A stretch of 64,000 nt of DNA from an uncultured Duncaniella sp. (GTDB lineage: Bacteria > Bacteroidota > Bacteroidia > Bacteroidales > Muribaculaceae), in assembly GCA_910577255.1 (NCBI GenBank), contig CAJTMH010000001.1, positions 62,001-126,000 on the forward strand, given 5' to 3'. The position numbers were made by a program, and so were the translations under genes. Position 1 is the stretch's first letter. Each line of letters begins with the position of its first letter. Under the pieces are notes generated by a model. It was given only the letters and a program-made list of their open reading frames with translations. It searched no databases and was not told the origin of the DNA. Shown here in pieces: positions 25,395 through 33,735 of the stretch.

Positions 25395-26354
25395 ATGGCA
25401 AGAAATCAGAATATGTTCACTGCCGATGATAAACTCAGGCATTTAATTGAAGAGAATCCTCAATTGTTAGGCGTCATGACTCGTTTCGGCCTTTCATTTG
25501 GGTTCGGCGATAAGACTGTCAGGAAAGCATGTGCGGATGACGATGTGGACCGCGAATCTTTTTTGGCAGTATGTAATTTTTTATGTCATAAGGACTATTC
25601 CAGGTATAAGATTTCATTGCCCACAATAATGAGTTATCTCGGGAAGGCTCACGCGCATTTTCTTGAATTCCTGTTGCCGTCTATCCGGAGAAAGCTGATT
25701 GAGGCAATAAATTGTTCGGATATAAATGACATAGCATTCCTGCTACTTAGGTTTTTTGATGATTATGTGGCTGAAGTAAATAGCCACATGCAGCATGAAA
25801 ACGATGAGGTGTTCTCGTATGTAAAGCGTCTTTCAGCAGGGGAGATTCCCGTCGGATTCAGAATCAGCGACTATTCTCTTAACCATGTCAGTATGACGGA
25901 TAAGCTGAACGAACTTAAGGATGTATTCATTCAGCATTATCATGTAAAGGATAATGAAATCCTGACGTCGGCTCTGATTGATATAATACACTGCGGTGAT
26001 GAATTGAACCGACATTGTGAAATCGAGAATGAGCTTTTTATCCCGGCTGTAGAGGAATTGGAACAGGTAATGAAAATTCAATCCAAGGTCGGGACTGCCA
26101 AGGGATGTGCCAAAGATGTGAATAAGGGATTGATCGGTGTAATGACCGAGCGCGAGAAAGATATAATACGCTGTGTGGCCAAAGGGATGGCGAATAAAGA
26201 GATTGCTTCATATCTATGTCTGTCGATACATACTGTCACCACTTACCGACGCAATATCTCGGCAAAGCTTGAAATCCATTCAGCCGCAGGACTAACCATA
26301 TTTGCCATCCTCAATAATCTAATCAATATCCGCGATGTCAATCCTAAGGTATAA
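25395..26354 (+). CDS. Hemerythrin-like domain fused to LuxR helix-turn-helix regulator
   Basis: This 319-residue one-component regulator starts at ATG 25395. Residues 1-60 resemble the DUF542/ScdA-type N-terminus of RIC iron-centre repair proteins. Residues 75-215 are a hemerythrin-like four-helix bundle, with candidate di-iron ligands in AHAHFLEF (near 85), HMQHENDEVF (near 131) and NRHCEIENELF (near 203). Residues 246-300 are a LuxR/NarL helix-turn-helix (MTEREKDIIRCVAKGMANKEIA, LSIHTVTTYRRNISAKL). The di-iron site suggests sensing of oxygen, nitric oxide or iron state. The downstream flavodoxin gene shares its promoter element, making it the probable target together with autoregulation. 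Confidence 0.9.
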   Translation: MARNQNMFTADDKLRHLIEENPQLLGVMTRFGLSFGFGDKTVRKACADDDVDRESFLAVCNFLCHKDYSRYKISLPTIMSYLGKAHAHFLEFLLPSIRRKLIEAINCSDINDIAFLLLRFFDDYVAEVNSHMQHENDEVFSYVKRLSAGEIPVGFRISDYSLNHVSMTDKLNELKDVFIQHYHVKDNEILTSALIDIIHCGDELNRHCEIENELFIPAVEELEQVMKIQSKVGTAKGCAKDVNKGLIGVMTEREKDIIRCVAKGMANKEIASYLCLSIHTVTTYRRNISAKLEIHSAAGLTIFAILNNLINIRDVNPKV

Positions 26355-26432
26355 AAACGAAGATGTCCCAAAAATGGGGTATGGTAGTTGGCACTACTGC
26401 AAAAAGTGGTGCAACGGTGGTGAAACTTATCT

Positions 26433-26475
26433 TATTTTTGGGTATTTCATCGGTCTGAAATAGCATCTAATTTTG
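26433..26475 (+). promoter_or_regulatory. Activator-type promoter of the flavodoxin gene
   Basis: Element TATTTTTGGGTAT (26433-26445), 22 bp, then TAATTTTG (26468-26475), followed by GCAT as in the hemerythrin-LuxR promoter. No TTG -33 box. Confidence 0.65.
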
Positions 26476-26500
26476 CATTCAAAATAATTAGATAATAACG

Positions 26501-26998
26501 ATGAAAAAAACAGCAATTTTCTATGGTTCTACTTCCGGTAATTGTGAAGGGATAGCCAATAAAATCGCCGAGGCTCTCGGTGTTAGCAATGTGTTCAGTG
26601 CGTCAGAGCTTGATGCAGCAAAATTAGAAGCCTTTGACAATCTTTTGCTCGGATCCTCTACCTGGGGCAGCGGAGACCTGCAGGATGATTGGTATGATGG
26701 GGTAGATGTTATCAAAAGATCTGACCTGTCAGGCAAAACGGTCGCCGTGTTTGGATGTGGTGACTCATGTGGATTCAGCACTACCTATTGTGATGCGATG
26801 GCTACTCTCTACGATGCGGCAAAATCAGCGGGTGCTGATATGATTGGGGCCGTATCAACTGAGGGATATACTTTTGATGAGTCAACCGCTGTGGTAGATG
26901 GTAAATTCGTTGGCCTCGCTCTTGATGAGGACAACGAAAGCGACAAAACAGATGACCGCATTGCCGCTTGGGTAGAGGATATCAGGCCTCAGCTTTAA
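26501..26998 (+). CDS. fldA: Flavodoxin
   Basis: This 165-residue cytoplasmic long-chain flavodoxin has its FMN phosphate loop at FYGSTSGNCEGIANKIAEAL and flavin-stacking loops SSTWGSGDLQDDWYD and GCGDSCGFSTTYCDA. It carries low-potential electrons and often replaces ferredoxin when iron is short or damaged. It lies directly behind the hemerythrin-LuxR gene with a matching promoter element, which fits induction by iron or redox stress. A terminator lies 100 bp downstream. Confidence 0.92.
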   Translation: MKKTAIFYGSTSGNCEGIANKIAEALGVSNVFSASELDAAKLEAFDNLLLGSSTWGSGDLQDDWYDGVDVIKRSDLSGKTVAVFGCGDSCGFSTTYCDAMATLYDAAKSAGADMIGAVSTEGYTFDESTAVVDGKFVGLALDEDNESDKTDDRIAAWVEDIRPQL

Positions 26999-27096
26999 GC
27001 GTGGTGATAATTTGATGAGTGAGTGAACGCGCTGAGCGCCCGGACTCGGTTCATGCAAGAATTTTTTTTACGTAAGCAAATAGTACGAATTATGAA

Positions 27097-27139
27097 GGAG
27101 AGATCCGGATCGTGATGGTCCTGAATCTCTCCGATTTTT
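27097..27139 (+). terminator. Intrinsic terminator downstream of the flavodoxin gene
   Basis: Stem GGAGAGAT / ATCTCTCC (27097-27104 and 27125-27132), then GATTTTTC. Confidence 0.65.
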
Positions 27140-27236
27140 CTGGCAGGATGTCTTCAATATTATGGCGAATGTCGATATATTTAGGAAGAATTAAAGATTC
27201 TTTAGAGCGCCATGAGGCAAGCAGCCCATCCGTTAA

Positions 27237-27267
27237 TTGCCTATATTGGAAAAAATGACTAATTTTG
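27237..27267 (+). promoter_or_regulatory. Promoter upstream of the PAP2 gene
   Basis: TTG at 27237-27239, 20 bp, TAATTTTG at 27260-27267. The mRNA leader to the PAP2 start would be about 145 nt and contains the hairpin ATCTGATTG / CAATCAGAT (27346-27365). Confidence 0.7.
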
Positions 27268-27289
27268 TGGCTTTAAAATCCATTAGGCA

Positions 27290-27403
27290 ATGGATAAAGC
27301 AAGAAGCCGTCGGATAGTAATGGCCCGAAGACGCTGTTATGGCTTATCTGATTGTTCAATCAGATGCCCGGAGTCAGAGACTTTATCCCAACCTTATATT
27401 TAA
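27290..27403 (+). CDS. Possible 37-residue leader peptide upstream of PAP2
   Basis: An ATG shortly after the promoter opens a 37-codon frame that ends 14 bp before the PAP2 start. The N-terminal half is very basic (ARSRRIVMARRRCYG). It overlaps the leader hairpin at 27346-27365, so translation could affect folding. There is no homology I recognise, and short frames arise by chance. I list it as a possibility only. Confidence 0.2.
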   Translation: MDKARSRRIVMARRRCYGLSDCSIRCPESETLSQPYI

Positions 27404-27417
27404 TATTTTAACCTTAT

Positions 27418-28119
27418 ATGAATGACCATTGGTGGATGTTTGACCGCTTGCTTAATATTGATGAAAGTATATTATTGACTATTAACGGCCTGCATACCTC
27501 TGTCCTTGATTCTGTGATGTGGTATATCAGCGGAAAATTGACTTGGATTCCTTTCTATGTCTCTTTGCTGATCTGTCTGATATGCAATATTTCGATAAAG
27601 CGCCTTTTAATCTATATCGTGGCATTGGTGCTATGTATTTATTTTGCCGATCAGATATGCGCATCTGTGATAAGGCCTATTGTCGGGCGATTGCGTCCGT
27701 CAAACATTGACAACTATATATCACCGATGATACACCTCGTGAATGGCTACCGTGGTGGCAGTTATAGTTTCCCTTCATGCCATGCCGCCAATACATTTGC
27801 GTTGGCGGCCTACATGAGCTGTATATTGAAGAGATCATATCAGACATGGCTATTTTTTATCTGGGCCGCTTTGGTGAGCTGTTCGAGGATATATCTTGGA
27901 GTGCATTATCCAAGTGACATCCTGGTAGGTGCTATGTTCGGATTGTTCAGCGGAGGTCTGTTTTATTGGCTCGGAACGATGTCAGGAAAAGCTATTTATC
28001 CTTCTCCGGGTATGCCAGTCACGATAGCACGTCCGGATGTGACACGGATGGGAAATATGTTGCCGGCGGTTGCATTCGGTGGCACACTTGTAGTGTTCCT
28101 AATCCTGGCGCTATTTTAG
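27418..28119 (+). CDS. PAP2-family membrane phosphatase
   Basis: This 233-residue protein has about six hydrophobic segments. The three phosphatase motifs are present: IRPIVGRLRPS (C1, somewhat divergent), SFPSCHAAN (C2) and SRIYLGVHYPSD (C3, catalytic His). The family removes phosphate from undecaprenyl pyrophosphate, phosphatidylglycerol phosphate or phosphatidic acid at the membrane. The gene has its own promoter at 27237 and ends 5 bp before the end of the convergent PiT gene. Candidate role: lipid A or bactoprenyl phosphate dephosphorylation. Confidence 0.92.
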   Translation: MNDHWWMFDRLLNIDESILLTINGLHTSVLDSVMWYISGKLTWIPFYVSLLICLICNISIKRLLIYIVALVLCIYFADQICASVIRPIVGRLRPSNIDNYISPMIHLVNGYRGGSYSFPSCHAANTFALAAYMSCILKRSYQTWLFFIWAALVSCSRIYLGVHYPSDILVGAMFGLFSGGLFYWLGTMSGKAIYPSPGMPVTIARPDVTRMGNMLPAVAFGGTLVVFLILALF

Positions 28120-28124
28120 CCGAA

Positions 28125-30416
28125 TCAGATATCGGTCCTCGAAGAGAGGTGGGAAAAGCTCCTATAGTGCGACGGTTCGAGGTTCAGTTTACCTGCTGCT
28201 CGCAACATTTTGCGCAATGAGGTGACGAGTTCCTGACTTTCCTGGATGAGATTTAGATAGACATAAGCCACAGTCATGTTTCCGGCATCTCCGTTCTGAA
28301 GGAATAGATACACTTTCCTGGAATGGGTAGCCAGATCCTGCTTCAGAATCTCGCAACGGCGACGGAGTTCGTCAATTGTCTCAGGGTTGTTCTCGTCTAC
28401 TGCAATTTCAGAATCGCGGAATAGGGTGGCCATACGATCCCTTGTTTCAGTAAGAAAACTATGGAACTGGGTGGGGAGCGGTTTGAAATTGTTGGCCACA
28501 TGCTCCTTGCAGACCTCGGTGATATGACGGAGGTTGTAGGTTATTGACATAGCCATATTGTTGCTCAGATGGAACCATGTGCTTTTTTCCATGGCTGTCT
28601 GGGGCAGAGCTTTCCGGAGGCATAAGGTGAGTTTGCGGCGTTGGCCTTTGAGCACATCTTTCTCCGTGACGAGTGCTTTCTCCGAGCGCGACAAAAGTTT
28701 GACATTGTCGTTGAGGAACCCATTGATTACATCAGTATAGGTCACAGCTCCGAATGAAAGGAACATCTTCTGTTTCTCGTTGATATAGATTCTGAGCAGA
28801 GGCCATACATCAGTGGGATTTTCGGTAGTCAAAATGGTCTGGAATAGTGTGTCGCCCTGGCTTTCCTGTTTTTTCTTGTTGAAGCGGATGTTGCTTCTTA
28901 TCAGCAGTGCCACGGCAATAATACCACCGGCTATCATGACCGGGACACCTCCAAGATGCATGAGACAGACCACGATCCCAGCCCCGATAAATGCTACTCC
29001 GGCAGTGATGAACCATCCGCCGATTACTGAAATCACTCCGGTGATGCGGAATACGGCGCTTTCACGTCCCCAAGCCCTGTCGGCAAGAGATGTGCCCATA
29101 GCCACCATGAATGTCACGAAAGTGGTGGATAAAGGGAGTTTCATTGATGTGCCCCAAGCTATGAGCATGCCGGCCAGCATGAGATTGACAGAGCCGCGCA
29201 CGAGGTCAAAGGCCGCTCCCTCTTCCGGTTGCTGGACAGTTGTATCCAGGCGTTTAGAAATCCATCGTTTCACTCCTTGTGGCGTCCGTTCGCTTACCCA
29301 AGTGATGGAATTGATGGCGCCTCTTACCAATGCGCGTCCTATGCGCGATGAGCCGAACATCTCATCGCCTTGGTTTTGGGAGCTAAGCCCTACGGTGGTC
29401 TGTGTCACTTGGCGAGCCTTCTTAGATGTGGCGAGCGAAACCACCATTATCATACCGGCTCCAATGAGGAAATAGAATGGAGTCTGAGCCGGACCGTTGA
29501 GGCTTGACATCATGAATCCGTGGAGATTTCCTCCGCCGTTGGCTGCATAGTCCTGATAAGATGCGAGGGAGGTGAGCGGAACACCGACAAAGTTGACGAG
29601 GTCATTGCCTGCAAAGGCCATGGCAAGCGAGAATGTGCCGAGCAGAACCACTACCTTGAATACGTTCACCTTAAGGAAATAAAGCAATTGCATAAGGATA
29701 GTGAATCCGGCAAGACATCCCAAGAGTATGAGAAGGGTGTTGTCGTTGATCCATTGCTTCAGCTCGGGAGTCATTATCGTCATATCCTTGAATCCCTTTA
29801 TGAGCATGAAATATATGATTGCCGTGCAGGCCACACCTCCGAAAAGTCCCACCTTCCATTTCATACGGCTCTTATACTCAAATGTGAATATGATACGCGT
29901 GAGGAATTGGACTATGGTCCCGAAAACAAAAGCGATGGCAACTGAAAGGAATATGCCGAGGATTACGGACAGAGCTTTTTCGGTGTTCAGCAAGTCGCCT
30001 ATCCCGAGGGTGTTTTCAGGGGCCGCAATCTTGAAAAGTGCTACTACGAAGGTGGCACCAAGTAGCTCGAAGACCATTGAGACTGTGGTCGAAGTAGGCA
30101 TCCCCAGCGAATTGAATATGTCAAGAAGTATTATGTCGGTCACCATCACTGCCATAAATATGACTATTACATCATAGAATGACAGATTTTCCGGCCGGAA
30201 TATGCCGTGACGCGCTATATCCATCATGCCGTTGCTCATTGCCGCGCCAATGAATACGCCGATCGAGGCTACAATCATGACCCTCTTGAATGTGGCTGCT
30301 CGTGAACCTATGGCTGACGATAGAAAATTTACCGCGTCGTTGCTCACTCCGACCGATAGGTCGAATGTGGCTAACAGGAAAAGGAATATGACAATTCCGA
30401 GAAATAGTAAATCCAT
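28125..30416 (-). CDS. PiT-family inorganic phosphate transporter with C-terminal PhoU-like region
   Basis: This 763-residue protein starts with the duplicated PiT core, whose signatures are FDLSVGVSNDAVNFL, LGMPTSTTVSMVFELLG and, in the second half, AFAGNDLVNFVGVPL and MKLPLSTTFVTFMVAMG. Residues from about 560 to the end are soluble and helical, resembling PhoU-like accessory domains found on Bacteroidetes PiT proteins (ETRDRMATLFRDSEIAV). It takes up phosphate with a cation across the inner membrane. The convergent neighbour is a phosphatase, so the two may share phosphate economy, but no shared regulation is visible. Confidence 0.92.
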   Translation of the reverse strand: MDLLFLGIVIFLFLLATFDLSVGVSNDAVNFLSSAIGSRAATFKRVMIVASIGVFIGAAMSNGMMDIARHGIFRPENLSFYDVIVIFMAVMVTDIILLDIFNSLGMPTSTTVSMVFELLGATFVVALFKIAAPENTLGIGDLLNTEKALSVILGIFLSVAIAFVFGTIVQFLTRIIFTFEYKSRMKWKVGLFGGVACTAIIYFMLIKGFKDMTIMTPELKQWINDNTLLILLGCLAGFTILMQLLYFLKVNVFKVVVLLGTFSLAMAFAGNDLVNFVGVPLTSLASYQDYAANGGGNLHGFMMSSLNGPAQTPFYFLIGAGMIMVVSLATSKKARQVTQTTVGLSSQNQGDEMFGSSRIGRALVRGAINSITWVSERTPQGVKRWISKRLDTTVQQPEEGAAFDLVRGSVNLMLAGMLIAWGTSMKLPLSTTFVTFMVAMGTSLADRAWGRESAVFRITGVISVIGGWFITAGVAFIGAGIVVCLMHLGGVPVMIAGGIIAVALLIRSNIRFNKKKQESQGDTLFQTILTTENPTDVWPLLRIYINEKQKMFLSFGAVTYTDVINGFLNDNVKLLSRSEKALVTEKDVLKGQRRKLTLCLRKALPQTAMEKSTWFHLSNNMAMSITYNLRHITEVCKEHVANNFKPLPTQFHSFLTETRDRMATLFRDSEIAVDENNPETIDELRRRCEILKQDLATHSRKVYLFLQNGDAGNMTVAYVYLNLIQESQELVTSLRKMLRAAGKLNLEPSHYRSFSHLSSRTDI

Positions 30417-30541
30417 ATATTACCTAAATATAGAATCGATTTAAACAGTCTGTTGTCTCGGTGCAAAATTCAGGTAATAATGTTACTAAAAAGGATACTT
30501 TTTATTAAGTTTTTGTTAAGAATCACATTTGTTCCCACATT

Positions 30542-31930
30542 CTAACTTATACGGAAGTCAAATCTGAGTCCGTTGTCGTTGGTCACATGGATGTTGCCGC
30601 CGTGGATAGCTATCGCATTTTTCACTATGGCAAGTCCCAGACCGGTGCCCCCTTTCTCGCGTGACCGGCCTTTGTCAATGCGATAGAAACGTTCGAATAT
30701 GTGGGGTAGATGTTCGTCGGGAATACCTATTCCATTATCGCGGAAAACAAAGTTGCCTTCGCAATCGGCCGATATGTTTATCTCAGAGCCACCGCTGTAG
30801 GCTATGGCGTTGTCAACCAGGTTGCGGAATAGGGATTCGAGTAGAGATTTGTTACCGTTAATTGTGATATACGGTATATTTGTGATAATTGCCATATCTG
30901 TACGCAACCTGGCATTTTCGACAATATCATCAACCAGAGCCTTGATGTCGACCGGCTCCTTTGTTATCACTTCGGCTCCGTCATCCATTCGTGTGATTGA
31001 TGCGACATCTTGCAGCATTGATGTGAGACGTCGGACATTATCACAGATACGCTCGATAAATTCCACGCGCCGGTGTTCATCTATCTCAGGATGATCGCGC
31101 AGGAGGTCGGCACATATCTGAATGGATGCGACAGGCGTTTTTAGCTCGTGGTTGATGTTGTTGGTCAGCTGTTTCTTCAGCCTTATTTTGTCGCGCTCTT
31201 GTCTTATAGCCTCTTGATGCACACGTTCGCGCTGCGCATAGAGGCGGACTATATTGGTTGCGATACTGCCCAATTCGTCATGAGGAAAGGCCCAGTCGTT
31301 GTATATCCTTTCGCCATTTCCTGCTTTCTCGGCAAAGCTGTTAAGGCGTGTGATGCTGGTTGATATTCTTCGGGTGATGAAATATCCGCAAAGACAGACA
31401 ATAAATGAGAATGACAACATTATCCAAATGAAAGTGCTGTCGGCCTTAAGAAAGTCATGTAGCGAATGTGTGTAGGGGGCTGCACTTCTGACAATAATGC
31501 TGTCGTTGCTGAGTTTTGCCGAATAGAAATAGTCGGCCTGATCACTAACCGATTTTCTTTCCACCGAATATCCTACACCGTTTTTTCTTGCCTGGATGAT
31601 TTCGGGGCGGTTGTTATGGTTGGAGGTAGGGAATGGGGTGCGATCGTTGTTGTCATACATCACATATCCGTCTTTGCCGATGACAGTAATACGCAAATCA
31701 GAGAATGGTGCGTCAATCTGTCTGATTACCGAATCGGCCTGAATCCCTTTCGACAGCCCATCGATGATGCGGTCATTGTGCATCTGCAGTTCCATGTTGA
31801 GCAATTCAAAACGGAAGGTTTTCTCTCGTTGATATTGGAAGATGAGAAACGCACTGACAAGCAGGCCGCATAGCGCCAACAGGACCAACATCACACGGTG
31901 ATGGAACGATAATTTAGTTCTGCCAGCCAT
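30542..31930 (-). CDS. Sensor histidine kinase (HAMP, HisKA, HATPase)
   Basis: This 462-residue inner-membrane kinase has TM1 near 12-30, a periplasmic sensor region of about 130 residues and TM2 near 160-182. Then follow a HAMP linker (RRISTSITRLNSFAEKA), the phosphoacceptor box NNINHELKTPVASIQI (His near 257) and the ATP-binding N, G1 and G2 boxes (NLVDNAIAY, FRDNGIGIP, GGTGLGLAIV). It overlaps the response regulator by 17 bp and forms a two-component pair with it, resembling RprXY-type systems. The signal is unknown. It lies beyond the PUL terminator, so a PUL role is not implied. Confidence 0.94.
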   Translation of the reverse strand: MAGRTKLSFHHRVMLVLLALCGLLVSAFLIFQYQREKTFRFELLNMELQMHNDRIIDGLSKGIQADSVIRQIDAPFSDLRITVIGKDGYVMYDNNDRTPFPTSNHNNRPEIIQARKNGVGYSVERKSVSDQADYFYSAKLSNDSIIVRSAAPYTHSLHDFLKADSTFIWIMLSFSFIVCLCGYFITRRISTSITRLNSFAEKAGNGERIYNDWAFPHDELGSIATNIVRLYAQRERVHQEAIRQERDKIRLKKQLTNNINHELKTPVASIQICADLLRDHPEIDEHRRVEFIERICDNVRRLTSMLQDVASITRMDDGAEVITKEPVDIKALVDDIVENARLRTDMAIITNIPYITINGNKSLLESLFRNLVDNAIAYSGGSEINISADCEGNFVFRDNGIGIPDEHLPHIFERFYRIDKGRSREKGGTGLGLAIVKNAIAIHGGNIHVTNDNGLRFDFRIS

Positions 31931-32576
31931 ATCCGTAACCTGAACGCGTCACAATGTTTTGACTATAATGCCCGATTTTGCCTCGCAAGCGTGTGATATG
32001 TACGTCAACCGAACGGTCAACCACCACAGTTCTGTCGGGCCATATTCTGGAGAGGAGTTCCTCCCGGGTGAAAATACGGCCCGGATTCTCCATGAGCAGT
32101 GCCAGAAGTTCAAATTCTTTTCTTGGAAGTTTAATTGATTGCCCATCCACAGTGCAGTTTAATGAATGGCGGTCACACTTGATGCCTTTCGCCTGATGAG
32201 GTTTGGCGCGGCGTAAAACGGCCTCGATGCGTGCGAGGACATTCTTTATTGAATATGGTTTGGCGATGTAATCGTCGGCTCCAAGATTGAGACCTGACAC
32301 CATGTCGTCCACTGAATCCTTGGCCGTCAGGAAAATTATAGGTATTCCGGCTGTGGCATTATTTTGTTTGAGGCAGGTTGCCATTTCAATGCCACTCATT
32401 CCATCCATCATTATGTCGAGTAATATCATGTCATATTCATGCAAGTCGAGTTGCATTGCCTCCTCAGCACTTCGCGCAGTGCCGACAGAGTAGCCTTCGA
32501 GCTCAAGGTAGGCTTGCAGACCGACGCAGAGAGCCTCCTCGTCGTCTACAATCAATATGTTGGCCTTGGTATTCAT
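31914..32576 (-). CDS. OmpR-family response regulator
   Basis: This 220-residue regulator starts at ATG 32576. The receiver domain has the acidic pocket LIVDDEEAL, phosphorylation site MILLDIMMDG (Asp near 53), IIFLTAKD and the Lys in YIAKPYS. A winged-helix trans_reg_C domain follows from about 125 (LPRKEFELLALLMENPG, VDVHITRLRGKIG). The -7 box TACTTTTG on the minus strand (32595-32602) lies 18 bp before the start. It is embedded in an unusual inverted repeat (32591-32638) that could be an autoregulatory site. Cotranscribed with the kinase. Confidence 0.94.
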   Translation of the reverse strand: MNTKANILIVDDEEALCVGLQAYLELEGYSVGTARSAEEAMQLDLHEYDMILLDIMMDGMSGIEMATCLKQNNATAGIPIIFLTAKDSVDDMVSGLNLGADDYIAKPYSIKNVLARIEAVLRRAKPHQAKGIKCDRHSLNCTVDGQSIKLPRKEFELLALLMENPGRIFTREELLSRIWPDRTVVVDRSVDVHITRLRGKIGHYSQNIVTRSGYGYGWQN

Positions 32577-32590
32577 ATCAATCGGTAATT

Positions 32591-32638
32591 GTTGCAAAAG
32601 TACATAAAAGTCATGTGATTCCTATGTATTTTTGCAAC
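32591..32638. promoter_or_regulatory. Inverted repeat in the response-regulator promoter
   Basis: Arms GTTGCAAAAGTACATA (32591-32606) and TATGTATTTTTGCAAC (32623-32638) match at 15 of 16 positions, separated by 16 nt. The left arm contains the minus-strand -7 box (TACTTTTG). The right arm contains a plus-strand one (TATTTTTG). No TTG box lies at standard spacing. The likely reader is the response regulator itself. Confidence 0.5.
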
Positions 32639-32673
32639 ATAAAATCAAGGCATCAGGTTCAACGGCAGATATC

Positions 32674-32712
32674 AAAAAAGAAGAGGAGCTGACTTTCACA
32701 GCAACTCCTCTT
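32674..32712 (-). terminator. Intrinsic terminator at the end of the PUL
   Basis: On the minus strand the stem AAGAGGAG / CTCCTCTT (32681-32688 and 32705-32712) is followed by CTTTTTT. It lies 55 bp after the stop of the SusF-like gene. Confidence 0.8.
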
Positions 32713-32767
32713 CATGAACCGATATTTTTACCTTAAAAATATTCTAATACCACATTCCGGTCACTTA

Positions 32768-33694
32768 TTACAATTTTACTTTGCGAGCCTTATTTCCGAT
32801 TACCTCTATGAAAATTCCATTAGATGGGGTGTTGACTCTTTGCCCCTGGAGATTATAGTAAACAGCCGGTTCATTGTCGGTCGCTGAAGATATGATGGGT
32901 TCGATGCCGCTTGCATCTCCGGTAGTTTTTTCAATTGAGATTGTATTTGACTGGGTATTGACAGTAACGGTGTATGTTCCGTCCTCTTTCACGCTCCATT
33001 GACGGTCGTCAGTGGAATCAGTTGATATTTTCCCTGCATCATCAGCATCTTTGAATAAGAAATACTTAGGGTCCCAGCTTCCGGCTCCACGAAGAGCTGT
33101 CGCAATTTTGAACGAAGCGGGGTTACCGTTGTCAGTGGATTTGAGAGAGACCACAGCCTTGTATTCAAATGGAGATGTGGTGTTCTGATAGAGAGGGGTG
33201 CCATCTTCAATGCTCCATCCGCCATTGGTCGCGTTTCCGACCAGATAAATCGAACTGTAGATTATCTCGGTGGTCTGATAGGCAGAGAGCACTATGTCGC
33301 CTTTAAGACTTTCGGTGTCAATCACGATATCGTAGTTCCCATCTTTAGCCACCTGCAACTGTTTATATCCATCGTCGAATGTGCCGGTCGCGAGTTTGAT
33401 ATTTCCAGATACCTCAGACTGTGATGCATCTGTGGCAAGACCGAATTCAGTGCTTCCCCATTCGTGTGATTGCATGAATTTAAAGGTTTTGTTTTCTCCT
33501 GCTTTCAGATATATGGTGCCACGGTATACCGATGGAGCTTCCGTAGTGGAAAGGATGGCTTGGGACATATCGAGATCCCAACCAGCCGGTGTGGCTTCTC
33601 CGATGATGAAAAGGCGCCCTTTGTCATCAGCATTAGCCGTAAGAGAAGCCAATCCCACACTAATTGCGAGTATGTTTTTGAGAATAGAGTTCAT
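32768..33694 (-). CDS. SusF/SusE-like glycan-binding protein
   Basis: This 308-residue secreted protein has signal peptide residues 1-22 (ISVGLASLTANA), with no lipobox. Two SusE/F-like modules start at LFIIGEATPAGWDLD (near 29) and IYLVGNATNGGWSIED (near 148). The C-terminal 45 residues carry the tail YYNLQGQRV...NGIFIEVIGNKARKVKL, like that of the gene at 1. It is the last PUL gene, 41 bp after GH97, and probably presents alpha-glucan to the surface enzymes. Its two modules compare with four in the SusE-like protein at 37460. Confidence 0.83.
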   Translation of the reverse strand: MNSILKNILAISVGLASLTANADDKGRLFIIGEATPAGWDLDMSQAILSTTEAPSVYRGTIYLKAGENKTFKFMQSHEWGSTEFGLATDASQSEVSGNIKLATGTFDDGYKQLQVAKDGNYDIVIDTESLKGDIVLSAYQTTEIIYSSIYLVGNATNGGWSIEDGTPLYQNTTSPFEYKAVVSLKSTDNGNPASFKIATALRGAGSWDPKYFLFKDADDAGKISTDSTDDRQWSVKEDGTYTVTVNTQSNTISIEKTTGDASGIEPIISSATDNEPAVYYNLQGQRVNTPSNGIFIEVIGNKARKVKL

Positions 33695-33735
33695 TATTTT
33701 AATATATGGTTAATAAATTGAACAAAGTAAGAATT

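Noticed and set aside
28813..29475. 220-codon plus-strand frame inside the PiT gene
   Set aside because: Antisense shadow rich in Pro/Thr/Met, typical of the reverse frame of a membrane protein.
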